Counted from the first letter of the stretch, positions 1-8,782 are shown. The stretch is 64,000 nucleotides of DNA from JANXYW01 sp031400455 (GCA_031400455.1 JANNPX010000033.1:62001-126000); one strand, 5' to 3'. Made by a program: numbers and translations. Notes: a model not told the origin generated them from the sequence alone.

Positions 1-402
1 TCGCACCAGCCAGAAGCGCTCAGCAAACAGTCCCGGATCCCACGTCACGATTACCTGCCGCGCGGCGACGCGGCGCATCTCTGCGAGACCGGCCGTGGCG
101 TCCGGCCAGTGATGCGCGGTGAGAACAGCGAGTGCGACATCGAACGATTGGTCCGGGAACGGCATCGCGTCCGCAACGCCTTGCACGACGGGCGCCGCTC
201 GCGCGCCTCGTTGCGCGATCATACGGCGGGACGGCTCGAGCGCGATCACGGCGCGGTCCTCTGGCTCGTACGAGCCTGCTCCAGCGCCTACGTTCAGAAT
301 GGTGTGCGCGTTACCAATCGCATGGTGGATGATCGCTGACCAGCGCGGATCGGGCCGCCGGTTTCGCGCGTACCCCACGCCGATCGTGTCGTAGAGAGTC
401 AC
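1..402 (-). CDS. SAM-dependent methyltransferase, 3' end outside window
   Basis: Translating the reverse strand from the GTG at 402 gives 134 uninterrupted codons that run off the left edge. The protein has a class I methyltransferase motif I (LNVGAGAGSYEP), an acidic motif II (VIALEPS), a post-II loop (ADAMPFPDQSFDVAL) and a following histidine-rich AHHWPD, the usual Methyltransf_11 order. A stop codon lies just upstream in frame, so GTG is the only early start. The substrate cannot be told. A small ORF ends 10 bases upstream on the same strand, so the two may be co-transcribed. Confidence 0.8.
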   Translation of the reverse strand, partial: MTLYDTIGVGYARNRRPDPRWSAIIHHAIGNAHTILNVGAGAGSYEPEDRAVIALEPSRRMIAQRGARAAPVVQGVADAMPFPDQSFDVALAVLTAHHWPDATAGLAEMRRVAARQVIVTWDPGLFAERFWLVR

Positions 403-411
403 GTCAGAAGT

Positions 412-603
412 CTAGGCCATCACTTGCCGGCGCCGAAGCGCTGCCAGCTCGTCCGCCAGCGCAGGCGGATCGCCGTCCAGCACGAAAGAGGGGACGCGGC
501 CCTGGCGGAGGTAGAGCGCGAAGCGGCCCGTGCCGGGTGTACGCGCTGGGCGCTCATCCCGGTGCGGGAATCGATAGGGTCGGCGGCCGTTTCCGAAGTG
601 CAT
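412..603 (-). CDS. Small hypothetical protein (63 aa)
   Basis: This reverse-strand ORF is Arg-rich at its N-terminus and ends in an acidic, helical stretch (ALADELAALRRRQ). Its stop lies 10 bases before the GTG of the methyltransferase, which fits a two-gene unit. No family is recognised. The ORF could be chance in a GC-rich genome, but no better candidate occupies this stretch. Confidence 0.35.
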   Translation of the reverse strand: MHFGNGRRPYRFPHRDERPARTPGTGRFALYLRQGRVPSFVLDGDPPALADELAALRRRQVMA

Positions 604-672
604 GCTGAATCATCGGCAGAACACCTAAGGGACTGCACCTAGGGGATCCGGCAACAGACCACGGCCGGAGCG

Positions 673-697
673 TCCGAGACTGAGAGCGGGTCTCGGA
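673..697. repeat. Inverted repeat in lipoprotein gene leader
   Basis: TCCGAGAC at 673-680 is perfectly complementary to GTCTCGGA at 690-697, with a 9-base loop. The hairpin sits about 18 bases before the ATG at 715. It could be a leader hairpin or an operator; there is no T-run, so it is not an obvious terminator. Confidence 0.5.
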
Positions 698-714
698 TTC
701 AACCTTGGGGGCAT

Positions 715-2085
715 ATGGGCGTATCGAGCCGTTACCTCACCGTATCTATATCTGCAGCGTGTCTTGCGGGCGCGGCGCTTCTGGCCGCCTGCGGCGGGGC
801 CTCGCCGCGAGCGCAGGACGTGCCGCCGCAGTCCAGCGGCATCGAGGCTAATGGGGCCGACCCTGCATCGGGAGGTCTGACCGCGCCGAATGCGCCGACC
901 GAAGCGCGCGCGTCGCTAGCTGCGACGGCCGCGGTAGGGGCGGGCGAGGCCGCGGGGGATGAGCCACCGAAGGGCGCGATCGCTATCGGGACGGCGGCCG
1001 CGGGTACACACATGCAAGCGCCTCAGGCAACAACGGGCGACACCGGTTCTGACGCGAGCGGCAACGAAGATGGCGCGCTGGATGCGGGGACCGGGACGGC
1101 GGACGATACCGTGGAACCGGCCGCGGTGCCGCCGACGATCTCGATTCCGGCCAACGAGACGATCATCCCGCTGGGCACACCGACGCCGACTCGCACGCCG
1201 ACCGCCACACCGACGCGCACGCCGACTGCTGCGCCGGGCGGCTCGGCGACAATCGGCGGCTGTCCGGTGTTTCCGGCTGACAATTCGTGGAACCAGAACA
1301 TCTTGACGATGCCCGTCGACGCGAACTCCGCGACGTACATCTCGAACATCGGCGGCGGCAATCTGCACGCGGACTTCGGTGGAGGCGGCGCGTACGGCAT
1401 CCCGTACATCGTCGTGCCGCAGTCGCAGCCGATGACGGCGATCAACTTCACAGACTACGGAGACGAGAGCGATCCGGGGCCTTATCCGATTCCGCTGAAC
1501 GCACCGATCGAGGGTGGCGCCGGATCGAGCGGCGACCGGCATGTGCTGGCGGTGCAGCAGGGCACTTGCATGCTCTACGAGCTGTTCAGCGCGTATCCGA
1601 CGGCGAACGGCTGGGACGCCGCGTCGGGCGCTGTATTCGACCTGAGATCGAACGCGCTGCGGCCGGAGACGTGGACATCGGCCGACGCCGCGGGGCTGCC
1701 CATCACGGCGGGGCTAGTGCGCTACGACGAAGTAGCGGCCGGGCAGATCAACCACGCGGTGCGCTTTACGGTGAACACGGTGCGGAAGGCGTGGGTGCAT
1801 CCCGCCACGCACTACGGCACCAGCACGAGCGCGACGCGCATCCCGTACGGCGCGAAGCTGCGGTTGAAGGCGTCGTTCGACGTGTCGTCGTTCGATGGCC
1901 AGTCGCGCGTGATTCTTAACGCGCTGAAGAAGTTCGGGATGATCGTCGCCGACCAGGGCACGAGCTGGTACATCACGGGCGACGGCGACCCGCGTTGGGA
2001 TGACGATGACCTGAATCAGCTCAAGACGGTGCCTGGAAGCGCATTCGAGGTGGTGCAGCTGGGGCAGATCTACACGTATCCGTGA
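715..2085 (+). CDS. Secreted lipoprotein with Thr-Pro stalk and conserved C-terminal domain
   Basis: The 456-aa product starts with a lipoprotein signal peptide: a hydrophobic core followed by lipobox LAAC, with Cys26 as the predicted lipidated residue. Residues 27-175 are low complexity (Ala, Gly, Pro, Thr) and end in a TPTRTPTATPTRTPT stalk. Residues from about 183 to the end form one globular domain rich in Trp, Tyr and Asp (CPVFPADNSWNQ; later AWVHPATHYG and GDGDPRWDDDDL). This resembles uncharacterised secreted proteins of Actinobacteria and Chloroflexi. The start ATG follows a GGGGG purine stretch. It is probably anchored on the outer face of the membrane. Function is not known. Confidence 0.8.
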   Translation: MGVSSRYLTVSISAACLAGAALLAACGGASPRAQDVPPQSSGIEANGADPASGGLTAPNAPTEARASLAATAAVGAGEAAGDEPPKGAIAIGTAAAGTHMQAPQATTGDTGSDASGNEDGALDAGTGTADDTVEPAAVPPTISIPANETIIPLGTPTPTRTPTATPTRTPTAAPGGSATIGGCPVFPADNSWNQNILTMPVDANSATYISNIGGGNLHADFGGGGAYGIPYIVVPQSQPMTAINFTDYGDESDPGPYPIPLNAPIEGGAGSSGDRHVLAVQQGTCMLYELFSAYPTANGWDAASGAVFDLRSNALRPETWTSADAAGLPITAGLVRYDEVAAGQINHAVRFTVNTVRKAWVHPATHYGTSTSATRIPYGAKLRLKASFDVSSFDGQSRVILNALKKFGMIVADQGTSWYITGDGDPRWDDDDLNQLKTVPGSAFEVVQLGQIYTYP

Positions 2086-2104
2086 GGTGCCAGAGCCTGA
2101 AATC

Positions 2105-2136
2105 AGCTTCGGGCACTCCCCTAGGGGCTCGAAGCT
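2105..2136. repeat. Intergenic hairpin between two secreted-protein genes
   Basis: AGCTTCG at 2105-2111 pairs with CGAAGCT at 2130-2136, and a second palindrome (CCCCTAGGGG) lies in the loop. It is 19 bases after the upstream stop and 18 before the next ATG. It may end transcription of the upstream gene, but no T-run follows. Confidence 0.45.
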
Positions 2137-2154
2137 GCCGATAGTAGAAATGGA

Positions 2155-2904
2155 ATGAGACGGATCATGCTCGATTCGAGATCACTGCGCCTCACCGCAG
2201 TCGCGTTTGTCGCACTGGCGCTGGCGGTCGCCTTCGGCGATCGCACGGCGCAGCGGGCCACGGCCGCCGGCGACTGCACGATCGATGCGACGATGGACAG
2301 CGAAGAGCAGGCGTTCCTCGTGCTGATCAACAACTATCGCGCGCAGAACAGCCTCGGCCCGCTGACGGCGTCGTACATGGTGACGAAGGCCGCAGCGTGG
2401 AAATCGAAGGACCTGGGAACGAACAACTACTTCGCCCACGACGACCTGACCCGCACGTGGGTGCAGCGCATTCGCGACTGCAACTACGGGTTCAACACAT
2501 ACCTGGGCGAGAACATCGCCGCCGGCTACACGACGGCGGCATCGGTGTTCGCCGGCTGGCAGGGTAGCCCGGGGCACAACGCCAACATGCTCGGCACGAA
2601 CTACACAACGATCGGCATCGGCCGTCACTACGTATCGGGCAGCGCCTACGGGTGGTACTGGACGACGGACTTCGGCGGATTCAGCGACGGCTGGGCGACG
2701 GTCAGCGGTGGCGCTGTTCCGATCGGGAGCACTGCGCCGACGCCAGACGCCAGTGCGGCGCCGATCACGCAGGCTGCGCAGCCGCCACCGCTCGCCGCCC
2801 AAGCCGCAGCCGACAGACCGAAACGCGGAGGCAGAAGCCCGCGCGACATCGCGCGGCGCTGGCGCCTACTCGGCGAGTGGTTCCGGGCACGCGACCGGAA
2901 CTGA
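2155..2904 (+). CDS. Secreted CAP-domain (SCP/PR-1-like) protein
   Basis: The product has 249 aa. Residues 10-37 form a signal peptide (hydrophobic run ending FGDRTAQRATAAG). A CAP domain covers about residues 48-180: NNYRAQNSL at its start, then the signatures GENIAAGY and GHNANMLGTNYTTIGIG, followed by WTTDFGG. Bacterial CAP proteins are extracellular with mostly unknown targets, some in surface binding or lipid interaction. The C-terminal 60 residues are Ala-Pro-rich, then Arg-rich. An alternative start is the Met at codon 5. It follows the lipoprotein gene in the same direction with only a hairpin between. Confidence 0.85.
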   Translation: MRRIMLDSRSLRLTAVAFVALALAVAFGDRTAQRATAAGDCTIDATMDSEEQAFLVLINNYRAQNSLGPLTASYMVTKAAAWKSKDLGTNNYFAHDDLTRTWVQRIRDCNYGFNTYLGENIAAGYTTAASVFAGWQGSPGHNANMLGTNYTTIGIGRHYVSGSAYGWYWTTDFGGFSDGWATVSGGAVPIGSTAPTPDASAAPITQAAQPPPLAAQAAADRPKRGGRSPRDIARRWRLLGEWFRARDRN

Positions 2905-2911
2905 CTTAGGG

Positions 2912-3283
2912 CTACGCCCGCAGGTCGAACGCGACGGGCAGCGCGTCGCGGCCCCAATCATCGAGATCGGTATTTCCGCGCGGGATGTACTTCTCGAGCA
3001 GGAGTCTGCGGGCGAGCGCGTCTTCGTCAACAGCGGTGACGATGCGCGCTGTGCCCGAGAACTGCGTCGACGAGATGCGAACATCGACGGCAGGCTGCTT
3101 CTTCGCGTTCTTCACGAAGTCGGCATCGTGGCGCGAACCGGCGAGCAGGTAGATCGTGTCGCCGTTCGTGCCGAACCAGATTTCAACGGTGTGAGGTTTG
3201 CCGGTGACGCGGCCGACCGTCGTGATGTAGACGCAGTCCTCGGCGGCGAGGGCCGGCGTGATGGCGGGTTGTGATGCGGGCAT
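2912..3283 (-). CDS. Pyridoxamine 5'-phosphate oxidase-like / F420-dependent nitroreductase-family protein
   Basis: The 123-aa product is a split-barrel flavin or F420-binding protein: VYITTVGRVTGKPHTVEIWF at the start, then IYLLAGSRHDADFVKNA and the C-terminal DLDDWGRDALPVAF. These match the nitroreductase/quinone-reductase (DUF385-like) family, in which an RxxGxP/H segment contacts the cofactor. The ATG at 3283 is preferred over the one nine codons earlier because the conserved fold begins soon after. The gene converges on the CAP gene with a 7-base gap. Substrate unknown. Confidence 0.75.
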   Translation of the reverse strand: MPASQPAITPALAAEDCVYITTVGRVTGKPHTVEIWFGTNGDTIYLLAGSRHDADFVKNAKKQPAVDVRISSTQFSGTARIVTAVDEDALARRLLLEKYIPRGNTDLDDWGRDALPVAFDLRA

Positions 3284-3403
3284 GGGGCATCTTACTGCCG
3301 AACGTGGCATCCGTGCCCGCCCGGGCGGACACAGGTCCGTGCCTGCAGCCGATCGTTTGGGCGTTCAGACCGGGCCGTTCGGGCCGATTGGTCAGGTAGG
3401 GGT

Positions 3404-5620
3404 ATGGGTATACGAACGCGACTCACTGCTATGGCCGGGAGGCGGGCGTCACTGATCGTGGTGGCGCTGGCTGCTGCAATGCTGGCGCTGCCCGCGCCAA
3501 GTACGGCTGTCGCGGCGACGCTGCCTGCGGGGTTCACGGAATCGACGATCGCCAGCGGGATGTCGAGCCCAACCGCGATGGCGTTCGCGCCGGACGGGCG
3601 TCTGTTCGTCGCGGAGCAGTCGGGCGGACTGCGCGTGATCAAGAATGACGCGCTCCTGGCAACGCCATTCGTAACGCTGACGGTGAATTCATCGGGCGAG
3701 CGCGGGCTGCTGGGCGTGGCGTTCGATCCGAACTTTGCGTCGAATCACTACATCTACCTGTACTACACGGCGCCGACGCCTTCGGTGCACAACCGGCTGA
3801 GCCGCTTCACGGCGAACGGCGATGTCGTCGCCGCGGGCAGCGAGTTCGTGCTGCTGGACCTCCCGAACCTGAGCGCGACGAACCACAACGGCGGCGCGAT
3901 CCACTTCGGGCCGGACGGGAAGCTCTACGTCGCGGTAGGCGAGAACGCGAATGGCTCGCTCTCGCAGTCGATGACGTCGATCCTCGGAAAGATGCTGCGG
4001 ATCAACAGCGACGGTTCGATCCCGACCGACAACCCGTTCTACAACACCGCCAGCGGCACCAACCGGCTTATCTGGGCGCTCGGCGTACGCAATCCCTTCA
4101 CGTTCGCGTTCCAGGCGGGGACCGGGAGGATGTTCATCAACGACGTCGGGCAGAGCGCGTGGGAGGAGATCAACGACGGCATCGCCGGCTCGAACTACGG
4201 ATGGCCGGGCACGGAAGGCACGACGACGAACCCCGCATACCGCAGTCCGCTCTACGTGTACGGGCACGGGAGCAGCAGCACGACGGGGTGCGCCATCACG
4301 GGCGGCGCGTTCTACAACTCGGCGACGCAGCAGTTCCCGGCGAGCTACGCCGGCAAGTACTTCTTCGCCGACTACTGCGGCGGCTGGATCCGGCTGTTCG
4401 ATCCGGGCGCGGGCACGGCGACAGACTTCGCGAGCGGGATCAGCGCGCCCGTGGATCTGCAGGTGAGCACCGACGGCAGTCTGTACTACCTGTATCGCGG
4501 CAGCGGCGCGGTCAATCGCATCCGCTATACGGCCAGCAACGCACCCTCCATCACGCAGCACCCGGCAAACCTGACCGTGTCGGCGGGACAGCCCGCGACG
4601 TTCACGTGCGCGGCGTCGGGCGCGGCGACGCTGGCGTATCAGTGGCAGCGCAACAACGCGAACATCAGCGCTGCGACGGCGGCGAGCTACACGATCGCCT
4701 CGACGGTCTCCGGTGACAACGGCGCGCAGTTCCGTTGCGTCGTGACGAACGGATTCGGCACGGCGACGAGCAACAACGCGACGCTGACGGTGACGGCGAA
4801 CGCCGCGCCGACCGGAACGATCACACTTCCTGTGGTCAGCGCGACGTACGCGGGCGGCGACACGATCAGCTACGCGGGAACGGGGACGGACCCCGAAGAC
4901 GGCACGCTGCCGGCGAGCGCGTTCACGTGGCAGGTGGACTTCCGCCACGATACGCACTCGCATCCATTCGTGCCGGCTACCAGCGGCTCGAAGTCCGGAT
5001 CGTTCGTCATTCCGTCGAGCGGCGAGACATCGGCGAACGTCTGGTATCGGATCATCCTCACTGTGCACGACGGCAACGGGCTGATGCATGTGACCTATCG
5101 GGACGTGCAGCCGCGCAAGGCGACGATCACGCTGGCGACGGTGCGCAGCGGACTGCAGGTGACGCTCGACGGGCAGCCGCAGACCGCGCCGTACTCGGTG
5201 CAGGGCGTCGTCGGCATCGTACGGGCGATCGGCGTCACGTCGCCGCAGACGCTGACGAGCACGCCGTGGACGTTCGTCTCGTGGTCCGACAGCGGCGCGG
5301 CGACGCATAACATCACGACGCCCGGGTCGAACACGACCTACACAGCGACGTTCCGAGCGCAAATCGGCGTGCCCGCGAACGAGAGCGTCGTGCCGATCAC
5401 GACGCCGGGCGCAAGCTCGGAGCGCGTGGCGCCGATCGCGACGGCCGTGCCGGGCGAACCGCCGCGCGCCCCCGTGGATGCGGGCGGGATGCTCGGACCG
5501 CCCGCGCCGGAACGGATCGCGGAGGCGGCGTCGGTGCGGGCGAGTGAAGTGCGGCGGCTGTGGCAGGCTGCTCGTCCGGTGTTGGCGCTGGCGTTGTGGT
5601 GGGTGCAAATCCGGCGGTAG
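3404..5620 (+). CDS. Secreted PQQ-dependent sugar dehydrogenase-like protein with Ig-like domain
   Basis: The product has 738 aa. A signal peptide covers about 1-38. Residues 42-375 form a six-bladed soluble glucose/sorbosone dehydrogenase propeller: TAMAFAPDGRLFVAEQ, GERGLLGVAFDP, NHNGGAIHFGPDGKLYVAVG, GVRNPFTFAF and EEINDGIAGSNYGWPG are typical. Residues about 380-465 are an Ig-like domain with paired cysteines (ATFTCAAS and FRCVVTN). Then come further beta-rich segments, a PANESVVP linker, and a C-terminal hydrophobic segment ending IRR that may anchor the protein. Such enzymes oxidise aldose sugars outside the cell with PQQ and calcium; the actual substrate is inferred only. Met9 is an alternative start. 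Confidence 0.85.
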   Translation: MGIRTRLTAMAGRRASLIVVALAAAMLALPAPSTAVAATLPAGFTESTIASGMSSPTAMAFAPDGRLFVAEQSGGLRVIKNDALLATPFVTLTVNSSGERGLLGVAFDPNFASNHYIYLYYTAPTPSVHNRLSRFTANGDVVAAGSEFVLLDLPNLSATNHNGGAIHFGPDGKLYVAVGENANGSLSQSMTSILGKMLRINSDGSIPTDNPFYNTASGTNRLIWALGVRNPFTFAFQAGTGRMFINDVGQSAWEEINDGIAGSNYGWPGTEGTTTNPAYRSPLYVYGHGSSSTTGCAITGGAFYNSATQQFPASYAGKYFFADYCGGWIRLFDPGAGTATDFASGISAPVDLQVSTDGSLYYLYRGSGAVNRIRYTASNAPSITQHPANLTVSAGQPATFTCAASGAATLAYQWQRNNANISAATAASYTIASTVSGDNGAQFRCVVTNGFGTATSNNATLTVTANAAPTGTITLPVVSATYAGGDTISYAGTGTDPEDGTLPASAFTWQVDFRHDTHSHPFVPATSGSKSGSFVIPSSGETSANVWYRIILTVHDGNGLMHVTYRDVQPRKATITLATVRSGLQVTLDGQPQTAPYSVQGVVGIVRAIGVTSPQTLTSTPWTFVSWSDSGAATHNITTPGSNTTYTATFRAQIGVPANESVVPITTPGASSERVAPIATAVPGEPPRAPVDAGGMLGPPAPERIAEAASVRASEVRRLWQAARPVLALALWWVQIRR

Positions 5621-5661
5621 GCGTTCTGTTCTTCGAACCTGAAGTGCCGGCCCAGTCGACT

Positions 5662-5738
5662 CACAGCCGAGGACGGCTATGCCACTCCAGCGTGCCGGGT
5701 TCGGGAGTGGTGCAGGCGCGGCGCCTGCGCTCCATTTG
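5662..5738. repeat. Convergent intergenic region with two REP-like palindromes
   Basis: Positions 5662-5685 hold a 24-base element whose core AGCCGAGGACGGCT is palindromic. It recurs exactly, inverted, at 29471-29494. Positions 5712-5728 hold GCAGGCGC-G-GCGCCTGC, whose tail through 5738 recurs at 55663-55680 with one mismatch. The region lies between the convergent stops at 5620 and 5758, a common place for REP-like elements. Confidence 0.7.
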
Positions 5739-5757
5739 TCGTTCGCTTGACCGACGC

Positions 5758-6675
5758 CTAGAACTTCGCGAATTCGTCCGCGAATAGCGCCGGGGCGCCA
5801 CCAGTGTGGAGGAAGACTACGGTGCCGGTGAGGCGACCGTCCTTCACTGCGGCGATGAGGCCGGCCATGGCTTTGCCGCTGTACACCGGGTCCAGGACGA
5901 GGGCCTCGGTGCGGGCCGCGAGGCGGACGGCGTGCTGCGCTTCTTCCGTGATCGATGCGTAGTAGGGGCCGCAGTGGTCGACGATGATCACGTCGCCGGC
6001 GGGCGGCGGGCGCTTCGCCAGCTCGGCGGTCTTCGCGGCCAGCTTCGGCACGCTGATCGCGAGCGGCGTGGGCGGGCGCGCGACATCGATGCCGAGGACG
6101 CGCACCTCGCGCGGGAGTCCGGCGAGCAGGCCCGCCTGCGTGCCACCGCTGCTTGTGGCGTGCACGATCCAGTCGGGCGGCGCATCCATCTGGGCGAGCA
6201 GCTCGTCGGCCGCGGCGACGTAACCGAGCGAGCCGATGGGTGTCGCGCCGCCGATCGGCATCGGGTACGCCTTCGGGCCGATCTCGGCGGCGATGCGCTT
6301 CACCTCGGACCAGAGCACGTCCCAGTCGTCGGTGCCGGCGAAGTGCAACTCGGCGCCGAAGATGCGGTCGAGCAGGATGTTGCCGGACTCGTGCGCCGGT
6401 GCGTCGCCGGTCAGCACCAGATGGCACTTCATGCCGAGGCGAGCCGCCGCGGCGGCGGTCATGCGCGCGAAGTTCGACTGCGCGCCGCCCGCAGTGACGA
6501 CGGTGTCGCAGTCCTTCTCGACGGCGTCGCGCATCAGGTAGTCGAGCTTGCGTGCCTTGTTGCCACCCATCGCGAGGCCGGTGAGGTCGTCGCGCTTGAT
6601 GAGGATACGGATGCCAAGCTCGGACGAGAGGCGCGGCGCTTCTTCGAGCGGCGTGGGGAGGTAGGAGAGGTTCAT
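5758..6675 (-). CDS. D-cysteine desulfhydrase / ACC deaminase-like PLP enzyme
   Basis: The product has 305 aa, close to the family length. It starts with YLPTPLEEAPRLS and has the PLP-lysine segment GGNKARKLDYL (catalytic Lys in GNKxRK), the AGGAQSNFAR substrate loop, and SSGGTQAGLLAGL for phosphate binding; YSGKAMAGL follows near the end. This is fold type II, family of D-cysteine desulfhydrase and 1-aminocyclopropane-1-carboxylate deaminase. The D-cysteine reaction (to pyruvate, sulfide and ammonia) is more usual outside plant-associated bacteria, but sequence alone does not decide. It is divergent from the TetR gene at 6805. Confidence 0.85.
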   Translation of the reverse strand: MNLSYLPTPLEEAPRLSSELGIRILIKRDDLTGLAMGGNKARKLDYLMRDAVEKDCDTVVTAGGAQSNFARMTAAAAARLGMKCHLVLTGDAPAHESGNILLDRIFGAELHFAGTDDWDVLWSEVKRIAAEIGPKAYPMPIGGATPIGSLGYVAAADELLAQMDAPPDWIVHATSSGGTQAGLLAGLPREVRVLGIDVARPPTPLAISVPKLAAKTAELAKRPPPAGDVIIVDHCGPYYASITEEAQHAVRLAARTEALVLDPVYSGKAMAGLIAAVKDGRLTGTVVFLHTGGAPALFADEFAKF

Positions 6676-6719
6676 CTATCCCACAGCTTATACAGAGGGA
6701 CACACACTCGGGGGAGGGA

Positions 6720-6749
6720 TTGACACCCGCCCCGTGGGAGGGTTACGAT
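6720..6749 (+). promoter_or_regulatory. Promoter of the TetR / acyl-CoA dehydrogenase region
   Basis: TTGACA at 6720-6725 and TACGAT at 6744-6749 are separated by 18 bases, a good housekeeping-sigma promoter. The predicted transcription start lies just before the inverted repeat at 6767-6784. Confidence 0.65.
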
Positions 6750-6766
6750 CTCCGCCGGAGCGTTAG

Positions 6767-6784
6767 TTAGTGACCACTCACTAA
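6767..6784. promoter_or_regulatory. Probable TetR operator
   Basis: TTAGTGA-CCAC-TCACTAA is a perfect inverted repeat with 7-base arms, inside a larger GTTAG...CTAAC frame (6762-6785). It lies just downstream of the -10 box and 20 bases before the TetR start, a position suited to autorepression by blocking early transcription. Confidence 0.6.
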
Positions 6785-6804
6785 CGGTTTGGGGGAGTGA
6801 TCTC

Positions 6805-7479
6805 GTGGTGCAGCAGCGGGCACGACGGCTTCCGGCGGACAAGCGGAGGCGGCAGATCATTGAGAGCGCGCGCGGCGTCTTCGCGGCGCAGTCGTATGCG
6901 CGTGTGGGCACAGCCGATCTGGCACGCGCCGCCGGCATCTCCGAACCGGCGCTCTATCGCCACTTCGCGGGCAAGAAGGAGCTGTTCGTCGCGACCATAC
7001 GCGCGACGGGGCCGCGCCTGCTCAAGATCTGGGAAGAGATCTCCGTCGACTACGAGGACCCGATCGAAACGCTGTGGGCGATCGGCGTCTACTACTACGA
7101 CCACCTCGAATCACACTCGGCCAACATGAAGCTGCAGTTCCGCGCGCTCTCGGAAGCTGACGACCCGGACATCCAGGAAGCGCTGCGCGACAACTTCGAG
7201 GCGTTCGTCGAGTTCGTCGCCGACACGCTCGAAGAGGGGAAGGCGCGCGGTGTCGTGAAGCGCGATGTCGACACGAGGCTCATCGCGTGGCAGTTCCTGG
7301 GCATAGGCATGACGCTGGACATGATGCACATGCTGGGCTTCAAGGACGAGATGGACCGCCGGCGAGCGGACATGTGGGGTCGTGTGTATCTGGAGACGGT
7401 GCGCAAGAAGGACGGACATCGTCCGCAGTACGCGACCGCGGAGGGTACGCCGATGCGTGCACCGGAGGGCTCGGTCTGA
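6805..7479 (+). CDS. TetR/AcrR family transcriptional regulator
   Basis: The 224-aa protein begins at GTG (6805) with GGGGGAG seven bases upstream. An N-terminal helix-turn-helix covers about residues 12-57: RRQIIESARGVFAAQSYARVGTADLARAAG, then SEPALYRHFAGKKELF. The C-terminal ligand domain is helical and acidic. It precedes six acyl-CoA dehydrogenase genes in the same direction, so the inducer may be an acyl-CoA or fatty acid; this is inferred from position. The palindrome at 6767-6784 in its own promoter suggests autoregulation. Confidence 0.9.
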   Translation: MVQQRARRLPADKRRRQIIESARGVFAAQSYARVGTADLARAAGISEPALYRHFAGKKELFVATIRATGPRLLKIWEEISVDYEDPIETLWAIGVYYYDHLESHSANMKLQFRALSEADDPDIQEALRDNFEAFVEFVADTLEEGKARGVVKRDVDTRLIAWQFLGIGMTLDMMHMLGFKDEMDRRRADMWGRVYLETVRKKDGHRPQYATAEGTPMRAPEGSV

Positions 7480-7557
7480 TGCAAGTTGACGTTAGGGTGA
7501 GGGTCGTCGATGATCGACGGGTTTTCGCGCCAAGACTGATGTTAGGCCAGGTGAGTC

Positions 7558-8775
7558 ATGGACTTTAACGATACGCCTGTTGAAGCAGCGTTCCGCGCGG
7601 AGGTACGCGCCTTCATCGAGAACGAGTGCCCGGCCGGAATCAAACGGCGCGGGTTTCGCGCAGCGTTCGGCGGCGGCGGCTGGGACGACATCCACATGTC
7701 GCGCGAAGAGTACTTCGCGACGAACGGTGGGTGGGTGAAGAAGCTCGCCGAGCACGGCTGGATCGCGCCGGCGTGGCCGAAAGAGTACGGCGGCGCGGGC
7801 ATGACCGTCATGGAGCAGTTCATCTTCAGCCAGGAGATGTCGCTCTCAGGCGCGCCGCGCGGCGGCAACTTCGGCATCGGCACGGGCTGGGCCGGCCCGA
7901 CGATCATCCTTCACGGCACGGAGGAGCAGCGGAAGCGGTACCTGCCCGGGATCGTGCAGGGCGACGAGGTGTGGTGCCAGGGATTCAGCGAGCCCGGTGC
8001 GGGCAGCGATCTGGCCGCGGTACAGACGCGCGCGATCAAGGATGGCGACGACTACGTCGTCAACGGCCAGAAGATCTGGACTTCGGGCGCGCACGTCGCG
8101 CAGTTCATGATCTTGCTGGCGCGCAGCGACCCCGACGCGCCGAAGCACAAGGGCATCAGCTATTTCATCGTCGACATGAAGTCGCCCGGCATCGAAGTAC
8201 GGCCGCTGGTGAACATGGCTGGCAATCACGACTTCAACGAAGTGTTCTTCGACAACGTGCGCGTACCGGCGAAGAATATGATCGGTGAGGAGAATCGCGG
8301 TTGGTACGTGGGTACGACGACGCTCGACTTCGAGCGCTCAGGCATCGCGACCAGCATCTCGCACTCGCTGATGGTGAAGGACCTCGCGACGTTCGTGCGC
8401 GAGAACAAGGGCGAGGGCTTCATTTCCGAACGCAAGAGCGTGAAGAACGAGATCGCGGACCGGATGATCGAAGCCGGCGTCGAGGAGATGCTGTCGTACC
8501 AAGTGATCTCGATGCAGAACCGCGGCCTCGTGCCGAACAAGGAGTCGTCGATCGCGAAGCTGTTCTCGTCCGAACTGGATGTGCGGATCGCGGGCACGGC
8601 GATGCGGGTGCTGGGTCCATACGGGCAACTCATGACGGGCAGCGAGTACGCCGCGGCGAGCGGGCGCGTGGGCAGCACGTACCTGTACGCGACGACGAGC
8701 ACCGTCGGCGGCGGAACATCAGAAATTCAGCGGAACATCATTGCGTCGCGCGGATTGGGAATGCCTCGCGCCTAG
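7558..8775 (+). CDS. Acyl-CoA dehydrogenase paralogue 1
   Basis: The 405-aa protein has the full ACAD layout: an N-terminal helical domain (WIAPAWPKEYGGAGM), the FAD-binding beta domain with CQGFSEPGAGSDLA and GQKIWTSGAHVAQFM, and a C-terminal helical domain ending GGGTSEIQRNIIASRGLGMPR. The Tyr-Glu pair that holds the catalytic Glu of medium-chain enzymes is absent before GGTSEIQ. The likely base is the Glu of TTLDFERS in helix G, as in the isovaleryl and long-chain groups. The flavoenzyme would make a 2,3-double bond in an acyl-CoA. The product has an insert near residues 25-50 (RRGFRAAFGGGGWDD). It is the first of six paralogues after the TetR gene. Confidence 0.9.
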   Translation: MDFNDTPVEAAFRAEVRAFIENECPAGIKRRGFRAAFGGGGWDDIHMSREEYFATNGGWVKKLAEHGWIAPAWPKEYGGAGMTVMEQFIFSQEMSLSGAPRGGNFGIGTGWAGPTIILHGTEEQRKRYLPGIVQGDEVWCQGFSEPGAGSDLAAVQTRAIKDGDDYVVNGQKIWTSGAHVAQFMILLARSDPDAPKHKGISYFIVDMKSPGIEVRPLVNMAGNHDFNEVFFDNVRVPAKNMIGEENRGWYVGTTTLDFERSGIATSISHSLMVKDLATFVRENKGEGFISERKSVKNEIADRMIEAGVEEMLSYQVISMQNRGLVPNKESSIAKLFSSELDVRIAGTAMRVLGPYGQLMTGSEYAAASGRVGSTYLYATTSTVGGGTSEIQRNIIASRGLGMPRA

Positions 8776-8782
8776 TCACCTG

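Noticed and set aside
3689..6703. 1004-codon reverse-strand ORF across the PQQ dehydrogenase gene
   Set aside because: Arg-, Ala- and His-rich, low-complexity translation typical of an antisense frame in high-GC DNA; the forward gene and the desulfhydrase gene explain the region fully.
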